A stretch of DNA of 21,724 bases from a virus: the IMG/VR virus record IMGVR_UViG_3300027861_000219, positions 1-21,724 of that record; one strand, 5' to 3'. Under the pieces are notes generated by a model, which saw only the letters and a program-made list of their open reading frames with translations, was not told where the DNA came from and did not search any database. Shown piece by piece: positions 6,052-14,261 of the stretch (position 1 is the stretch's first letter; each line of letters begins with the position of its first letter). The translations under genes and the position numbers were made by a program.

Positions 6052-7224
6052 TCAAATCAAACCCTCTATTTCAAGGGTGCATATTGCATAGGCTGGATAA
6101 CTTATAACTGTACTAAAATCTCTAAAATATCCATATACAAGTAACGATTCATACTCTTCAGATCCGATCCATACAAGAGGCTGTGTTCTATAAAAAGCAA
6201 GTAACCTGTTGACCTCTGCAATGTCACTGTTTACTATTTTCACATCACAGTTCATCTTTTTAGAGTATGGTCTTTCCACTATGGTGTAGTTACCGAAATC
6301 GTCAATCTCTTTTGTGGAATAATCATGTATACCTATGGACGGAGAATAAAGGGTATCTCCAAATGTTGCTTGTAGCCCTAATACTATTTCACCCACCTTT
6401 GCGATAGCCTCATCACCTGAGTATGTGACAGTTACATCTATGGTTGCGTTGTAATAAGGAGGTATGTCTGTCAGAGCGAAATCAGTAATATATGTGTTTG
6501 TGCTGAAAAAATAGGAGTACCAGTCAAAAATGGATGTAACGCCTGACAAGGCTGTTGACACAAGCTCCTCAGTGTGGTCATAAACAACACCCTCAATGGG
6601 GTCCGTGGATACAACACGAACAGAGGTCACATTGACTAAGTTCATGAACGCCATGGCATTTATGATCTGTGCTGGTTCAAATTGGTATGTGAAAACCCCA
6701 TTATATTCTGACTGTGAGTTTATTATCTCATCAAAGGCTTTCCACCTGTTGTTATAACCAACCTCCAGCCAGCTAGGGACCGTCTCAAGTACATCAAGAG
6801 GTGGGTAATTCTGTGTGTTGCTATCAACAAGTGATTCATATATTTTATGCACATTGTCTGTTGATTCTGTGATAGTTGGGTGTGCAAGGCCCTGGTCTGC
6901 TAGCTTCGCTGGCGTGCCAGTAACCCCTATTATCTCACCAAGAGTATAATTACCTGACCGCTCCCTGACATAATATGTAAGGGTCGTGATCTTTTCCACC
7001 ACAACTGATGTTTCAGAGGATGTCTGACCTGTTATTATATCGCCTGGGTCCCAGTCAGTAGCAGGAGCAACATCCAGGGTCAATATCTCAAGGCCCTCTG
7101 CAACCATGATATAATCACCTTCAGAATAGGTGTCATTCATGGCGAACTCATCATAGTCATCCTCTGCAAGGCTAGAGCCTGTCAAAACTGTATCAGTAAT
7201 ATCTATGGGGCGTATTATAATCAT
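6052..7224 (-). CDS. Tail-tip/virion protein following the tape measure
   Basis: 390 residues, start overlapping the tape measure stop as ATGA. The opening MIIIRPIDITDTVLTGSSLA followed by EDDYDEFAMNDTYSEGDYIM and the later HKIYESLVDSN, NRWKAFDEIINSQ, DIPPYYNATIDV, GIHDYSTKEIDDFGNYTIVE and WIGSEEYESLLVYGYF belong to a protein family repeatedly found directly after the tape measure in siphophages. Its position suggests a distal-tail or baseplate hub role, which is inference. Residues about 44-119 appear to be an inserted small domain (GDIITGQTSSETSVVVEKIT, RSGNYTLGEIIG), a module seen separately in other phage virion proteins, placed between GDYIMV and the conserved HKIYESL. Confidence 0.75.
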   Translation of the reverse strand: MIIIRPIDITDTVLTGSSLAEDDYDEFAMNDTYSEGDYIMVAEGLEILTLDVAPATDWDPGDIITGQTSSETSVVVEKITTLTYYVRERSGNYTLGEIIGVTGTPAKLADQGLAHPTITESTDNVHKIYESLVDSNTQNYPPLDVLETVPSWLEVGYNNRWKAFDEIINSQSEYNGVFTYQFEPAQIINAMAFMNLVNVTSVRVVSTDPIEGVVYDHTEELVSTALSGVTSIFDWYSYFFSTNTYITDFALTDIPPYYNATIDVTVTYSGDEAIAKVGEIVLGLQATFGDTLYSPSIGIHDYSTKEIDDFGNYTIVERPYSKKMNCDVKIVNSDIAEVNRLLAFYRTQPLVWIGSEEYESLLVYGYFRDFSTVISYPAYAICTLEIEGLI

Positions 7225-10200
7225 ACAAGCCTCTCTGCTGGCATTCCATCATCATCAAAACGGCCTAATATTTTAGAGATCTTCAGTGTGTTTTTTGCAA
7301 CCTGATAGTTCCCTGATTCCATTACCTCTCTTAGGCCTCTTAATTCTTGTTTCATCTGTCTAAACTCTGTCAAAGATGTAACCCTTTCAGATTTTGACTT
7401 TCTCCACTGATCGGCCTCTGGAGCTGTCAGAACGGCCTCATCTTTATGAGCTTTCATCAGGTATCCATCATATGGGACCTGATTGAGTCCTGTGGCATGG
7501 CCTGGAACTGAAGCATCAAGAACCGCAATCTGTGAGCTGCTAAAGTCAGCTGCCTGGGCCAATTTATTCAAGACCTGTGATTCTAACCGCCTGTAATCAA
7601 GCTCTGACTGACTCATGGAATATGCAGAGGAGAGAAAGGTTTTTGCTGCTGCTGGCAGAGCTGTAAGGGCCTCGGTATCTCCACCCATGGCCTGAGTGAA
7701 TAGTGTATTAAAACCGGCTTGAGTTGACACTGTAGCGTTACCGCTTATATCTGATATTGCAGAGCTTAAAGCCTCTGTAATAGTTGTATATGTCTCCATT
7801 GCATCGTTAAGGTCCTGTTGCGCCCATATCTGCTTTTGTAGAGCCTGCAAGGATTCATCCATTACATCAAGCTCTGATTGTCTTGATAAGGCAAGGGCTG
7901 ACTCAGATTCGCCTTGAGCCTCTAATAACTGCATCTGTAGAGTAAACCTGTCTTTAAGCAAAGAATCCTGTTCTGATTGCAAAGCCTCCAGGGTCTCCAT
8001 TGTATCGTTGAGATCTTGTTGCGCCCATATTTGAGCCTGAATAGCCTGAAGAGATTCATCCATGGAGTCAAGCTCTGATTGTCTTGCCATTGCAAGTGCA
8101 AGTTCACTCTCTCCCTGAGCTTCCAGGAGAGCTATTTCAAGTTTTAATCTATCCTCTCTAAGACCTAAAGCGTCTGACTCCATATCCTCAAGTTGGGAAT
8201 AGTAATCTGCTGCGCTCTCTGACAGTCCAAGTAGTACAACATATGCCTGTTGTCCTGCCTGAGTGGTAAGGTCAAGACCCTGGACTAGATCCATGTATCC
8301 GTCTCTAGTGTCTGGCAGTATAGTGTTGAGGTCTGTCAATGCTCCGGTTAAGTCATTCTGTAAATTAACAAACTGCTCCGATTCCGGTATGAATTCAGAG
8401 TAGAAAACCTCAAAAGAATCCCTAAGCGTGTCGAGATCCCCAGCCATTGAAATCAGAGTTTCACTAAACTCTATAATTTCAGGTATGGTCCCAGTAAAGG
8501 CCTGCCCTGTTTTATCAAGCATGTCAACAATAATTGCTTTATCGGTCACAAGCCTTATTGCTGTTTCATATAAGCCTTCTCCTACTTCCTGGTATCCACT
8601 TATGATAGATCCGAAAAGAGATTCAACCGCCGTATCCGCAAGACCTGAAAAATAAGATTGTAAGAGTTCGTCCACCTGATCCGGTGTTTTACCCTGTAAA
8701 TCTAATGTTGCGGACTCAAAAGTATAGGCAAGAGTTGTTTCAATGTCAGTTCCAAATTGGGATGTCAAATCAATAAGATTAGTCGATATCCCTTGGTATA
8801 TCGACGTTAAAAGGGCTTCTGTGCTTTCTGCTATTGCTTCATACTCTGTCCTTGTTGATTTCTTAGCAAAATCATATGCTAAGATATTCTTATATAATCC
8901 AGAGTCAACGCCACCACCGCTTTTAAGCCCTGCAACTCCAGTCTCACTCAAAGTAAGACCAAAAGATTTGATGATGTTAATACCCGCTTCACCTAAATAG
9001 GATTCTCCGGCACCTATACCCATCTGGAAGACATTACTCACAAGACCAGATATATTGTCGTTAAGCTCAAGCATGGACCTATTTAAGCCTGAAAGCTCTC
9101 TATATTGCATATCATAAGTGTCTTGCAATAGCTCGTATGCGTTGCCTGTAGACTCACTATTGCCACCGCCCAAAGCTGTACCAGAGGGCTTTGTATAACC
9201 GCCTGAGCTACTTGAACCACCACCAAACGACATGCCAGCAGATGCCAACAATCCAACCATTGCGCTTGTCATTGCCGCTATCCTGGAAAAGGCTGTGTAA
9301 GGATCACCCATCCCCTGGTTGGCAATTGCTGCCACTGCATTTGCTACAGCAACGCCCTGCTGTGCTATCATCATAACTTGAGCGGCCTTTTGCATTTTAT
9401 CATAGCTTCCAGAACTTTTATCATACATATTGCCGATGGTCTGGAAAGCTGACCCCATCTGGCCCAATGATTCATTTACCTGGGCCGTTTTGCTTTCAAA
9501 AGCTTCCTGGTCAATTTTCTGTATTTCTTTTGTAGCCTTTATCCTGGCTGCTGCTTCGTCAAGTCCTGCCTCAATTTGTGCGTCCCTAACCCTGTATATC
9601 CATTCAATTTGAGCCTCTCTGTATTCGTTCTCGTAAGCTGACATGCCATCGTAAAGATCTATTTTCATTTTTAAGAGGTCATCAGCTTCTGACTGTGCAT
9701 CCTCTTGAGATATGAACAGACTTGGACCTGCATCTTGAAGGACTGGGAGTGTTCCACTATCCTGACCGACTCCAGAAGGTGCAGCGATTAAAGCCTCTTT
9801 CATCTTATTTATTTTATCTATTAGAGAATCATAAGTTCTATTTGTTGACTCGATATCATCTATTATCTGTTTTGTAACATCTCCGGAAGAAAGCCTAAAA
9901 GTTTCCAGGGAGTCAGAAAGCATCTCAAATGGATTGTTGTCTATGGCTCCAAGTTTTTCAAGGCCACTAAACATCAAGTCAAGAGGCTTCTGAATTAATC
10001 TAAATAGCTCAAAGAGGCCTTTTAAGGCAGTTGCAATGCCCTGTATAGCTGCGACACCAACAAGCTTTATGCCTAACCATGCATTGTGAAAAAACCTCAT
10101 TACATTTGTGGCAAAAACAATGGCATCACCAACTTTTTCTATGTAATGCGGTATGTTTTGCTCAATCACTGATTTATTAGCAAGTAGCCAGTTGTTTGTA

Positions 10201-11018
10201 AGGGTAATCAGCTCTTGATAATAAGGCAGTATGGATTGACCCAACAAAGTAGAGATGTCAGCCAATAGAGCTTGCTGTTGCTTCTCCTGGTTGGCTGCAC
10301 TTCCCATGGTCCTTTCCATGTCTCCAAGAGCTGCCGTTGAATTTTCAACCATTATTGCATAAGCTGCCTGGGCCTTCATTCCTGCGGTAAGTTGCTCTTC
10401 GGTATCGGCAAAACCCATAGTCAAGGCTTTTTGCTGGACGGTCGTGGCATTCAATATGACACCATACTTTTTCATGGACTCATACTCACCAGTCAAAGCA
10501 CTCTGTATATTAAGCATTACCTGTTCAGTGGGCAGGTTATTAAATGATCCAAGATCTGCTGCAAGCTTTACAATTTCAGAAGATAATTTTCCAGCTGATA
10601 CGGAGGACATGCCCATAGGGACCAATAAATCCTGCACTGAGGAAAGATATTTTTTAGCCTCAATGGTTGACATGGCATAGGATCCAACAAGAGCCTTAGC
10701 CCACATTTCAGCCTCTTTCCTCTGCCCTGCAAAAACAACATCAAACTTGCCCTGAACCTCTTGTAGCTCAGAGGCAAGACTAATAGCTATTCTTGTCTGT
10801 TTCTGGATTTGATATATTGCAAGGGCTGTGGCTGCTGCTGCTGCATATTTAGCATATGTGTTGAGCTGTTTACCAAGCTTGTCAAAACTACTTCTGAGGG
10901 AGTCTGTGGCCTTCTCTGTCTTCTTACTTTTATCGGTAAGGTCATCAAGATTCTTGCCAGCAGTTACAACACCGTTGCTGTCTACTTTGATATATAGTGA
11001 GGCTAAATCCTGAGTCAT
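7221..11018 (-). CDS. Tail tape measure protein
   Basis: 1265 residues, the longest gene in the window. The N-terminus (LYIKVDSNGVVTAGKNLDDL) and residues about 110-200 (KKYLSSVQDLLVPMGMS, SALTGEYESMKKYGVILN) are typical of phage tape measure proteins of the minor tail protein type. There are hydrophobic segments near 320 and 540-590, a Gly/Ser-rich linker near 590-615, and a long helical C-terminal half with an internal duplication (residues 956-1008 and 1023-1075). The protein sets tail length and fills the tail tube before DNA ejection. By the usual rule of about 0.15 nm per residue the tail would be near 190 nm. The ATG overlaps the chaperone extension's TGA (ATGA), so translation is coupled; GGAG is 11 bases upstream. 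Confidence 0.95.
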   Translation of the reverse strand: MTQDLASLYIKVDSNGVVTAGKNLDDLTDKSKKTEKATDSLRSSFDKLGKQLNTYAKYAAAAATALAIYQIQKQTRIAISLASELQEVQGKFDVVFAGQRKEAEMWAKALVGSYAMSTIEAKKYLSSVQDLLVPMGMSSVSAGKLSSEIVKLAADLGSFNNLPTEQVMLNIQSALTGEYESMKKYGVILNATTVQQKALTMGFADTEEQLTAGMKAQAAYAIMVENSTAALGDMERTMGSAANQEKQQQALLADISTLLGQSILPYYQELITLTNNWLLANKSVIEQNIPHYIEKVGDAIVFATNVMRFFHNAWLGIKLVGVAAIQGIATALKGLFELFRLIQKPLDLMFSGLEKLGAIDNNPFEMLSDSLETFRLSSGDVTKQIIDDIESTNRTYDSLIDKINKMKEALIAAPSGVGQDSGTLPVLQDAGPSLFISQEDAQSEADDLLKMKIDLYDGMSAYENEYREAQIEWIYRVRDAQIEAGLDEAAARIKATKEIQKIDQEAFESKTAQVNESLGQMGSAFQTIGNMYDKSSGSYDKMQKAAQVMMIAQQGVAVANAVAAIANQGMGDPYTAFSRIAAMTSAMVGLLASAGMSFGGGSSSSGGYTKPSGTALGGGNSESTGNAYELLQDTYDMQYRELSGLNRSMLELNDNISGLVSNVFQMGIGAGESYLGEAGINIIKSFGLTLSETGVAGLKSGGGVDSGLYKNILAYDFAKKSTRTEYEAIAESTEALLTSIYQGISTNLIDLTSQFGTDIETTLAYTFESATLDLQGKTPDQVDELLQSYFSGLADTAVESLFGSIISGYQEVGEGLYETAIRLVTDKAIIVDMLDKTGQAFTGTIPEIIEFSETLISMAGDLDTLRDSFEVFYSEFIPESEQFVNLQNDLTGALTDLNTILPDTRDGYMDLVQGLDLTTQAGQQAYVVLLGLSESAADYYSQLEDMESDALGLREDRLKLEIALLEAQGESELALAMARQSELDSMDESLQAIQAQIWAQQDLNDTMETLEALQSEQDSLLKDRFTLQMQLLEAQGESESALALSRQSELDVMDESLQALQKQIWAQQDLNDAMETYTTITEALSSAISDISGNATVSTQAGFNTLFTQAMGGDTEALTALPAAAKTFLSSAYSMSQSELDYRRLESQVLNKLAQAADFSSSQIAVLDASVPGHATGLNQVPYDGYLMKAHKDEAVLTAPEADQWRKSKSERVTSLTEFRQMKQELRGLREVMESGNYQVAKNTLKISKILGRFDDDGMPAERLV
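7794..7952 (-). repeat. Tape measure internal repeat, copy 2
   Basis: Residues 1023-1075 of the tape measure (begins DRFTLQMQLLEAQG, ends IWAQQDLNDAME). By hand alignment 41 of 53 residues match copy 1. The two copies are offset by 201 bases (67 residues). Confidence 0.85.
7995..8153 (-). repeat. Tape measure internal repeat, copy 1
   Basis: Residues 956-1008 of the tape measure (begins DRLKLEIALLEAQG, ends IWAQQDLNDTME). LEAQGxxExALAxxRQxELD-type repeats are known in tape measure proteins and are predicted helical. They lengthen the coiled portion of the protein and, with it, the tail. Confidence 0.85.
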
Positions 11019-11413
11019 TTTTTAAGGCTCTCCGATATAAAAAGTCTATCAATTCTTTTCAGGGTCTTAACTTCCCATGCTTCCGGGCCCTGCTTTGTAA
11101 GCTCCGACCATGCTTTTATTTCTGTGTAAGTTAGGGGTAAAGGTCCGACCTCAGTATAATCCCTGCCCCCTGACAAATCGCAGAACCATTCCCAAATATA
11201 TTCAATGCTTCTGTCATATTCAACTGGTTCAAGCTTTTCCCTTGCTTCCTTTGATCTGTCTTGGACCATCATCAGGTGATCCCTTAAAGATCCACCGTCT
11301 TTCTGTCTCTTGTTTAGCTCAAATTCGTGTTGTGCAAACCCGATAAGGCCAAATCCTGCGAGGAGATTACCCTCATCATCCTCACAGGCTGGTTCACCTA
11401 TCAGGCCTTGATA
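11015..11413 (-). CDS. Tail assembly chaperone, C-terminal extension made by -1 frameshift
   Basis: This frame is open from the slippery site at 11413-11419 to the TGA at 11017..11015 and encodes 132 residues (YQGLIGEPACEDDEGN at its start, LFISESLKK at its end). The first ATG in frame is only at 11272 and has no good ribosome binding site, so independent initiation is unlikely. Fusion to residues 1-144 of the upstream gene gives a 276-residue protein, the counterpart of lambda gpGT. In that system the long form carries a T domain that binds tail tube protein while the G part coats the tape measure. The gene lies between chaperone and tape measure and its stop overlaps the tape measure start, exactly the expected arrangement. 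Confidence 0.85.
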   Translation of the reverse strand, partial: YQGLIGEPACEDDEGNLLAGFGLIGFAQHEFELNKRQKDGGSLRDHLMMVQDRSKEAREKLEPVEYDRSIEYIWEWFCDLSGGRDYTEVGPLPLTYTEIKAWSELTKQGPEAWEVKTLKRIDRLFISESLKK

Positions 11414-11844
11414 AAATTTGCCCTGTCACCTATTGCGATGTCAACCTGCTCTTTGACCCATGGCCTTTCTGTATATAGTTTTTTTGCCGCACCTACAGAA
11501 AAATTAAGCTCTTCGCCATTAAATAGGATAGTGTCTTTTTCTTCGTCTCCATCAATGGTTTTCCATCCTATTGTACATGCTGCAAGCAATTCAAGACCGT
11601 TAGCGTCAAGCTCTTCCTGGGAAGGTGTGGCCTTGTTGGGCCTGAATCCATTCTTGGTCATGCGGTCTATACGCTTCTTGTTCTGCTGCCTGGATATCTT
11701 TTGGAATTCGTCAGAGTCCTTCCCTAGAACTGTTATAAATATTCCTGTATCCTCTTCTGTGGATGGATGATATAGTTCAACATCAAACCCCTTGTTAGCC
11801 GCTTTTACCGTGTCAATATCACCTAAATCAAATCGCTTGCTCAT
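11401..11844 (-). CDS. Tail assembly chaperone, short form (gpG-like)
   Basis: 147 residues beginning MSKRFDLGDIDTVKAANKGF, with KGFDVELYHPSTEEDTGIFI and then a helical lysine/arginine-rich stretch (EFQKISRQQNKKRIDRMTKN) and an acidic ELLAACTIGWKTIDGDEE region. Phage proteins with this layout, lying between tail tube and tape measure genes, are tail assembly chaperones; the family diverges quickly in sequence, so position weighs heavily. GGGAGGT lies 9 bases before the ATG. Three codons before the stop the message contains A AAT TTT in the correct phase for -1 slippage, and the stop TGA is followed at once by TAG. Most ribosomes should make this 147-residue form and a minority the 276-residue form. 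Confidence 0.85.
   Translation of the reverse strand: MSKRFDLGDIDTVKAANKGFDVELYHPSTEEDTGIFITVLGKDSDEFQKISRQQNKKRIDRMTKNGFRPNKATPSQEELDANGLELLAACTIGWKTIDGDEEKDTILFNGEELNFSVGAAKKLYTERPWVKEQVDIAIGDRANFIKA
11413..11419 (-). promoter_or_regulatory. Programmed -1 ribosomal frameshift site A AAT TTT
   Basis: In the zero frame the codons read GCA AAT TTT ATC AAG GCC TGA. The heptamer A AAT TTT fits the X XXY YYZ rule: after -1 slippage the tRNAs re-pair on AAA and TTT and reading continues TAT CAA GGC CTG. A weak stem (AGGC...GCCT with AGGT...ACC inside) can be drawn a few bases downstream; a stimulator is not clear. Confidence 0.85.
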
Positions 11845-11879
11845 GTGTGTGTTACCTCCCGTTAAATGTTATTAATTTA

Positions 11880-11901
11880 AGAGGGGCATCGCTACCCCTC
11901 T
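11880..11901 (-). terminator. Hairpin after the tail tube gene (weak terminator or mRNA-stabilising)
   Basis: AGAGGGG and CCCCTCT pair perfectly (7 bp, loop of 8), starting 6 bases after the tail tube stop. The minus-strand sequence that follows is TAAATTAATAAC, AT-rich but not a true T-run, so read-through into the chaperone and tape measure genes is expected. It could reduce downstream expression and protect the abundant tail tube message. Confidence 0.55.
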
Positions 11902-11906
11902 GTGGA

Positions 11907-13151
11907 TTAGGTCAAAGTACTGTCTTGAATGCTCAAGGTTGTTGCAAGTGTGTCTGTGGCGGTTGCTCCTGTGTCTGCTCCTGCATTAGTATCAAACAGG
12001 GCAGTAAAAGGCATGGTCTGAATGATTCCCTTTTCGCCATCGTCCTTGGATGCACCCCCAACTTTAACCCTTGGCATTGAAAATGCGATAAATTCAGCAT
12101 CATCATCATTGTTGGTGGTAAAGGCGCAAGCAATAGAAACCTCTGTCTCATCCTTAAAGTAATCCCTGAAGGTTGCATCCTCAAAATATACAGACATATT
12201 GCCTGAAACCATCACCTTGCCCTCGAAAAGATCAGGCTTTACATCAGATCCCACAACAGGCTCATTGGTCAAGTTAGCTGCAATGTCAAAATCCATGGAT
12301 GTAATAAGAGCAATCTGGGTACCCTCTACCGTTATAACCCCATTCACTGCTGCTACGATTCCGGTTGTGGTTGCGTCAAGTACGGCAGAAAAGTAAGGAG
12401 ATGCGCCGGTCTCAAGAAAGTTGTGATTAAGGCCCATGAGCCCTACATCTATGGTTGCCATTCCTGTGGCTGGTAGGCTTACCGCCATGGAGTTCACCTT
12501 GACATCATAAAATACCTCTGACAGGTCAACATCCTCAAAGTAATGCTCAAGGGTAAACCAATCCTCTGTGTGGCCTGTGGTTGGCGTCCATGTCTTCATG
12601 CCCTGGACAGAGGTGGTAATGGCCTGGCCTTCGCCCTCTGTGGTTAGGGTTGTTCCATTCAAAACAAGCCAATTCAATACGGTGTCGGTAACGGCTGTAA
12701 GCATAAGGTTGATATCATTGTTCCCTGTGGCGGTAAACCCAGAATGTCTTATAATATCACCTTTCTTGAATCCATCTTCAAGCCATGATCCAAGAGCATC
12801 ACTCCTGGTGGTTGTCTTGGCCGTGGCATCAATAGCAACATTTGAGTTTGCAGCATCCGAAACACCAGCCACAAAATCTTTTCTGAGAATTGCTGCCATA
12901 AGCAACTCATATGTTTCAGGGGACAGCTCACCATTAAGCGTTCCCTCAATAGACTGCACGCCGTGCCTGAAGTCTCCTACCTGTCTGTCTGGCCTGATCT
13001 CGTTTGACTGGTAAGTCTCTTTTACAAGGTCAATGCTACTCGTGACCCTTCTCAGGTACTTAGCCGTTGCGAGTGCTGCCTCTGCGACCGTTCCCTTTGT
13101 GGCCTGGGCTGCTAAAATTATCTTTTTTTCTATCCCTGAAGCTATTGACAT
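11907..13151 (-). CDS. Major tail tube protein
   Basis: 414 residues. The region LRRVTSSIDLVKETYQSNEI plus RPDRQVGDFRHGVQSIEGTL (residues about 33-72) is the hallmark of the phage tail tube family in which the tube subunit is 300-400 residues long (Phage_tube_2 type). The later part continues with beta-rich segments including NSMAVSLPATGMATIDVGLM and GVITVEGTQIALITSMDFDI. Hexamers would stack into the tube around the tape measure protein. AAAGGAG lies 6-7 bases before the ATG. A compact hairpin directly after the stop probably marks the 3' end of a heavily translated message segment. The neighbouring chaperone and tape measure genes support the call. Confidence 0.9.
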   Translation of the reverse strand: MSIASGIEKKIILAAQATKGTVAEAALATAKYLRRVTSSIDLVKETYQSNEIRPDRQVGDFRHGVQSIEGTLNGELSPETYELLMAAILRKDFVAGVSDAANSNVAIDATAKTTTRSDALGSWLEDGFKKGDIIRHSGFTATGNNDINLMLTAVTDTVLNWLVLNGTTLTTEGEGQAITTSVQGMKTWTPTTGHTEDWFTLEHYFEDVDLSEVFYDVKVNSMAVSLPATGMATIDVGLMGLNHNFLETGASPYFSAVLDATTTGIVAAVNGVITVEGTQIALITSMDFDIAANLTNEPVVGSDVKPDLFEGKVMVSGNMSVYFEDATFRDYFKDETEVSIACAFTTNNDDDAEFIAFSMPRVKVGGASKDDGEKGIIQTMPFTALFDTNAGADTGATATDTLATTLSIQDSTLT

Positions 13152-13174
13152 TGTGATTCTCCTTTGTGTTATAG

Positions 13175-13720
13175 TTAATTAAAAAAATTAAAAAATCCTA
13201 AGTATGCGTTATTTGTGTCTTCCACCACTTCTTTTATACTCATTTCGGATACTGTAATACTTTCACCAGCCCCTATGCTAGCCAGATGGTTTGTGCCCAA
13301 GAAAGTAGCATCGGCTATAAAAGTTTGCGTGTATGTTCCGGATGTTGTTATTTCTATAGAAAATTGCACATTCGCACCATTAGCCTGGCAGACTCTCCAG
13401 AGTATACCTCCCGTAACAGATTCAACAGTTATAGTCGCGGTATATTCTGTTCCCAGTGTTAAAGTTGGGAGGCTGACAGACCCGTAAAGACTTGCAACGC
13501 CTGCGGTTGTCGTTATCGCTTGATATCCTTCCACTGTTTTAGAGCCAATAGCCGTTATTGTTGCAAACATCCGGTATCCATCTGCAACAACACCAGTTGC
13601 AGACCCTACAGGAGTGCCACCCGTACCAGTCAAATTAGGGTTAGGTTGTAGTTCAGGGCCTAATGCTGCAAAGGCAACAGAGGCACATAATATCAATATA
13701 AATATGAGTATCCTTTTCAT
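13175..13720 (-). CDS. Secreted protein with carbohydrate-binding-like beta-sandwich domain
   Basis: 181 residues. The N-terminus MKRILIFILILCASVAFA followed by ALGPE is a textbook Sec signal peptide with an A-F-A cleavage motif (cut after about residue 18). The mature part (GPELQPNPNLTGTGG, then YTATITVESVTGGILWRVC and ESITVSEMSIKEVVE) resembles the jelly-roll carbohydrate-binding-like modules common in phage appendages, where a final strand of the form SIKEV is typical. There is no alternative Met to avoid the signal, and AAGG lies 7 bases before the ATG. The gene is packed 9 bases after another signal-peptide gene and just before the tail tube gene. A surface or periplasmic role is inferred; the partner is unknown. 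Confidence 0.65.
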   Translation of the reverse strand: MKRILIFILILCASVAFAALGPELQPNPNLTGTGGTPVGSATGVVADGYRMFATITAIGSKTVEGYQAITTTAGVASLYGSVSLPTLTLGTEYTATITVESVTGGILWRVCQANGANVQFSIEITTSGTYTQTFIADATFLGTNHLASIGAGESITVSEMSIKEVVEDTNNAYLGFFNFFN

Positions 13721-13729
13721 GACTATACC

Positions 13730-14242
13730 TTACTTGAAAACAAGTTTTATTGAGCCCGTTGCTGAATTTGTCGCTGTAGCTGCCTGGGTAATGGTCAACA
13801 CTATATCATCAGTGACAGGCCTTGGATATGGACCACTGCTGTCAATTCCAGGGTATGCCTGGGCCTTTGCGGTATTGTCCACTTTGTCAACACCGTTACC
13901 GTCAAGCAGGTCAATAGCATCCTGATAAACATAAATGTCGCTGTCCTCAGTAGGAGTGACCCCTGAAAGGCAATCAATGGATACTTCCCAGAGGTGCCAA
14001 CCTTCAAAAGATCCATGTGTTACCCATGTGGTGTTATTGTTTAGGGTCAAGTCTGGTATTGATCCGTCTGTATCATCTGCTACAAAATTGATCGTTACAG
14101 CTCTGACTACAGAACCTGTCCTTGAATTATGGTAGATCTTATCTCCATCCTCTGCAACTGAACTTGAGCTGCCAGCACCAAAAGCAAGAGTGTAGATCGA
14201 AACCAAAACAAAGCATAAAATTAAACTGAATAAATTTTTCAT
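13730..14242 (-). CDS. Signal-peptide protein related to a common phage virion protein
   Basis: 170 residues. MKNLFSLILCFVLVSIYTLA followed by FGAGSSSS is a Sec signal peptide, probably cut after FG. The remainder (VVRAVTINFVADDTDGSIPD, EDSDIYVYQDAIDLLDGNGV, KVDNTAKAQAYPG, GPYPRPVTDDIVLTITQAA) matches a small beta-rich protein often found in phages near the tail tube gene, where I know it without a signal peptide. AAGGGG lies 7 bases upstream of the ATG and no later Met could bypass the signal, so the export signal is translated. It follows the tail terminator gene closely. Function unknown; a virion decoration role would conflict with export unless the hydrophobic N-terminus is used differently. 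Confidence 0.65.
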   Translation of the reverse strand: MKNLFSLILCFVLVSIYTLAFGAGSSSSVAEDGDKIYHNSRTGSVVRAVTINFVADDTDGSIPDLTLNNNTTWVTHGSFEGWHLWEVSIDCLSGVTPTEDSDIYVYQDAIDLLDGNGVDKVDNTAKAQAYPGIDSSGPYPRPVTDDIVLTITQAATATNSATGSIKLVFK

Positions 14243-14261
14243 GATATAGCCCCTTATATTT

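Noticed and set aside
11015-11272. Independent 85-residue gene starting at ATG 11272
   Set aside because: No ribosome binding site; the frame is open further upstream to the frameshift heptamer, so it is read as the chaperone extension.
11327-11770. 147-codon plus-strand frame over the chaperone
   Set aside because: Antisense to a gene fixed by position, ribosome binding site and slippery site.
12568-13014. 148-codon plus-strand frame over the tail tube gene
   Set aside because: Shadow of a strongly recognised family on the opposite strand.
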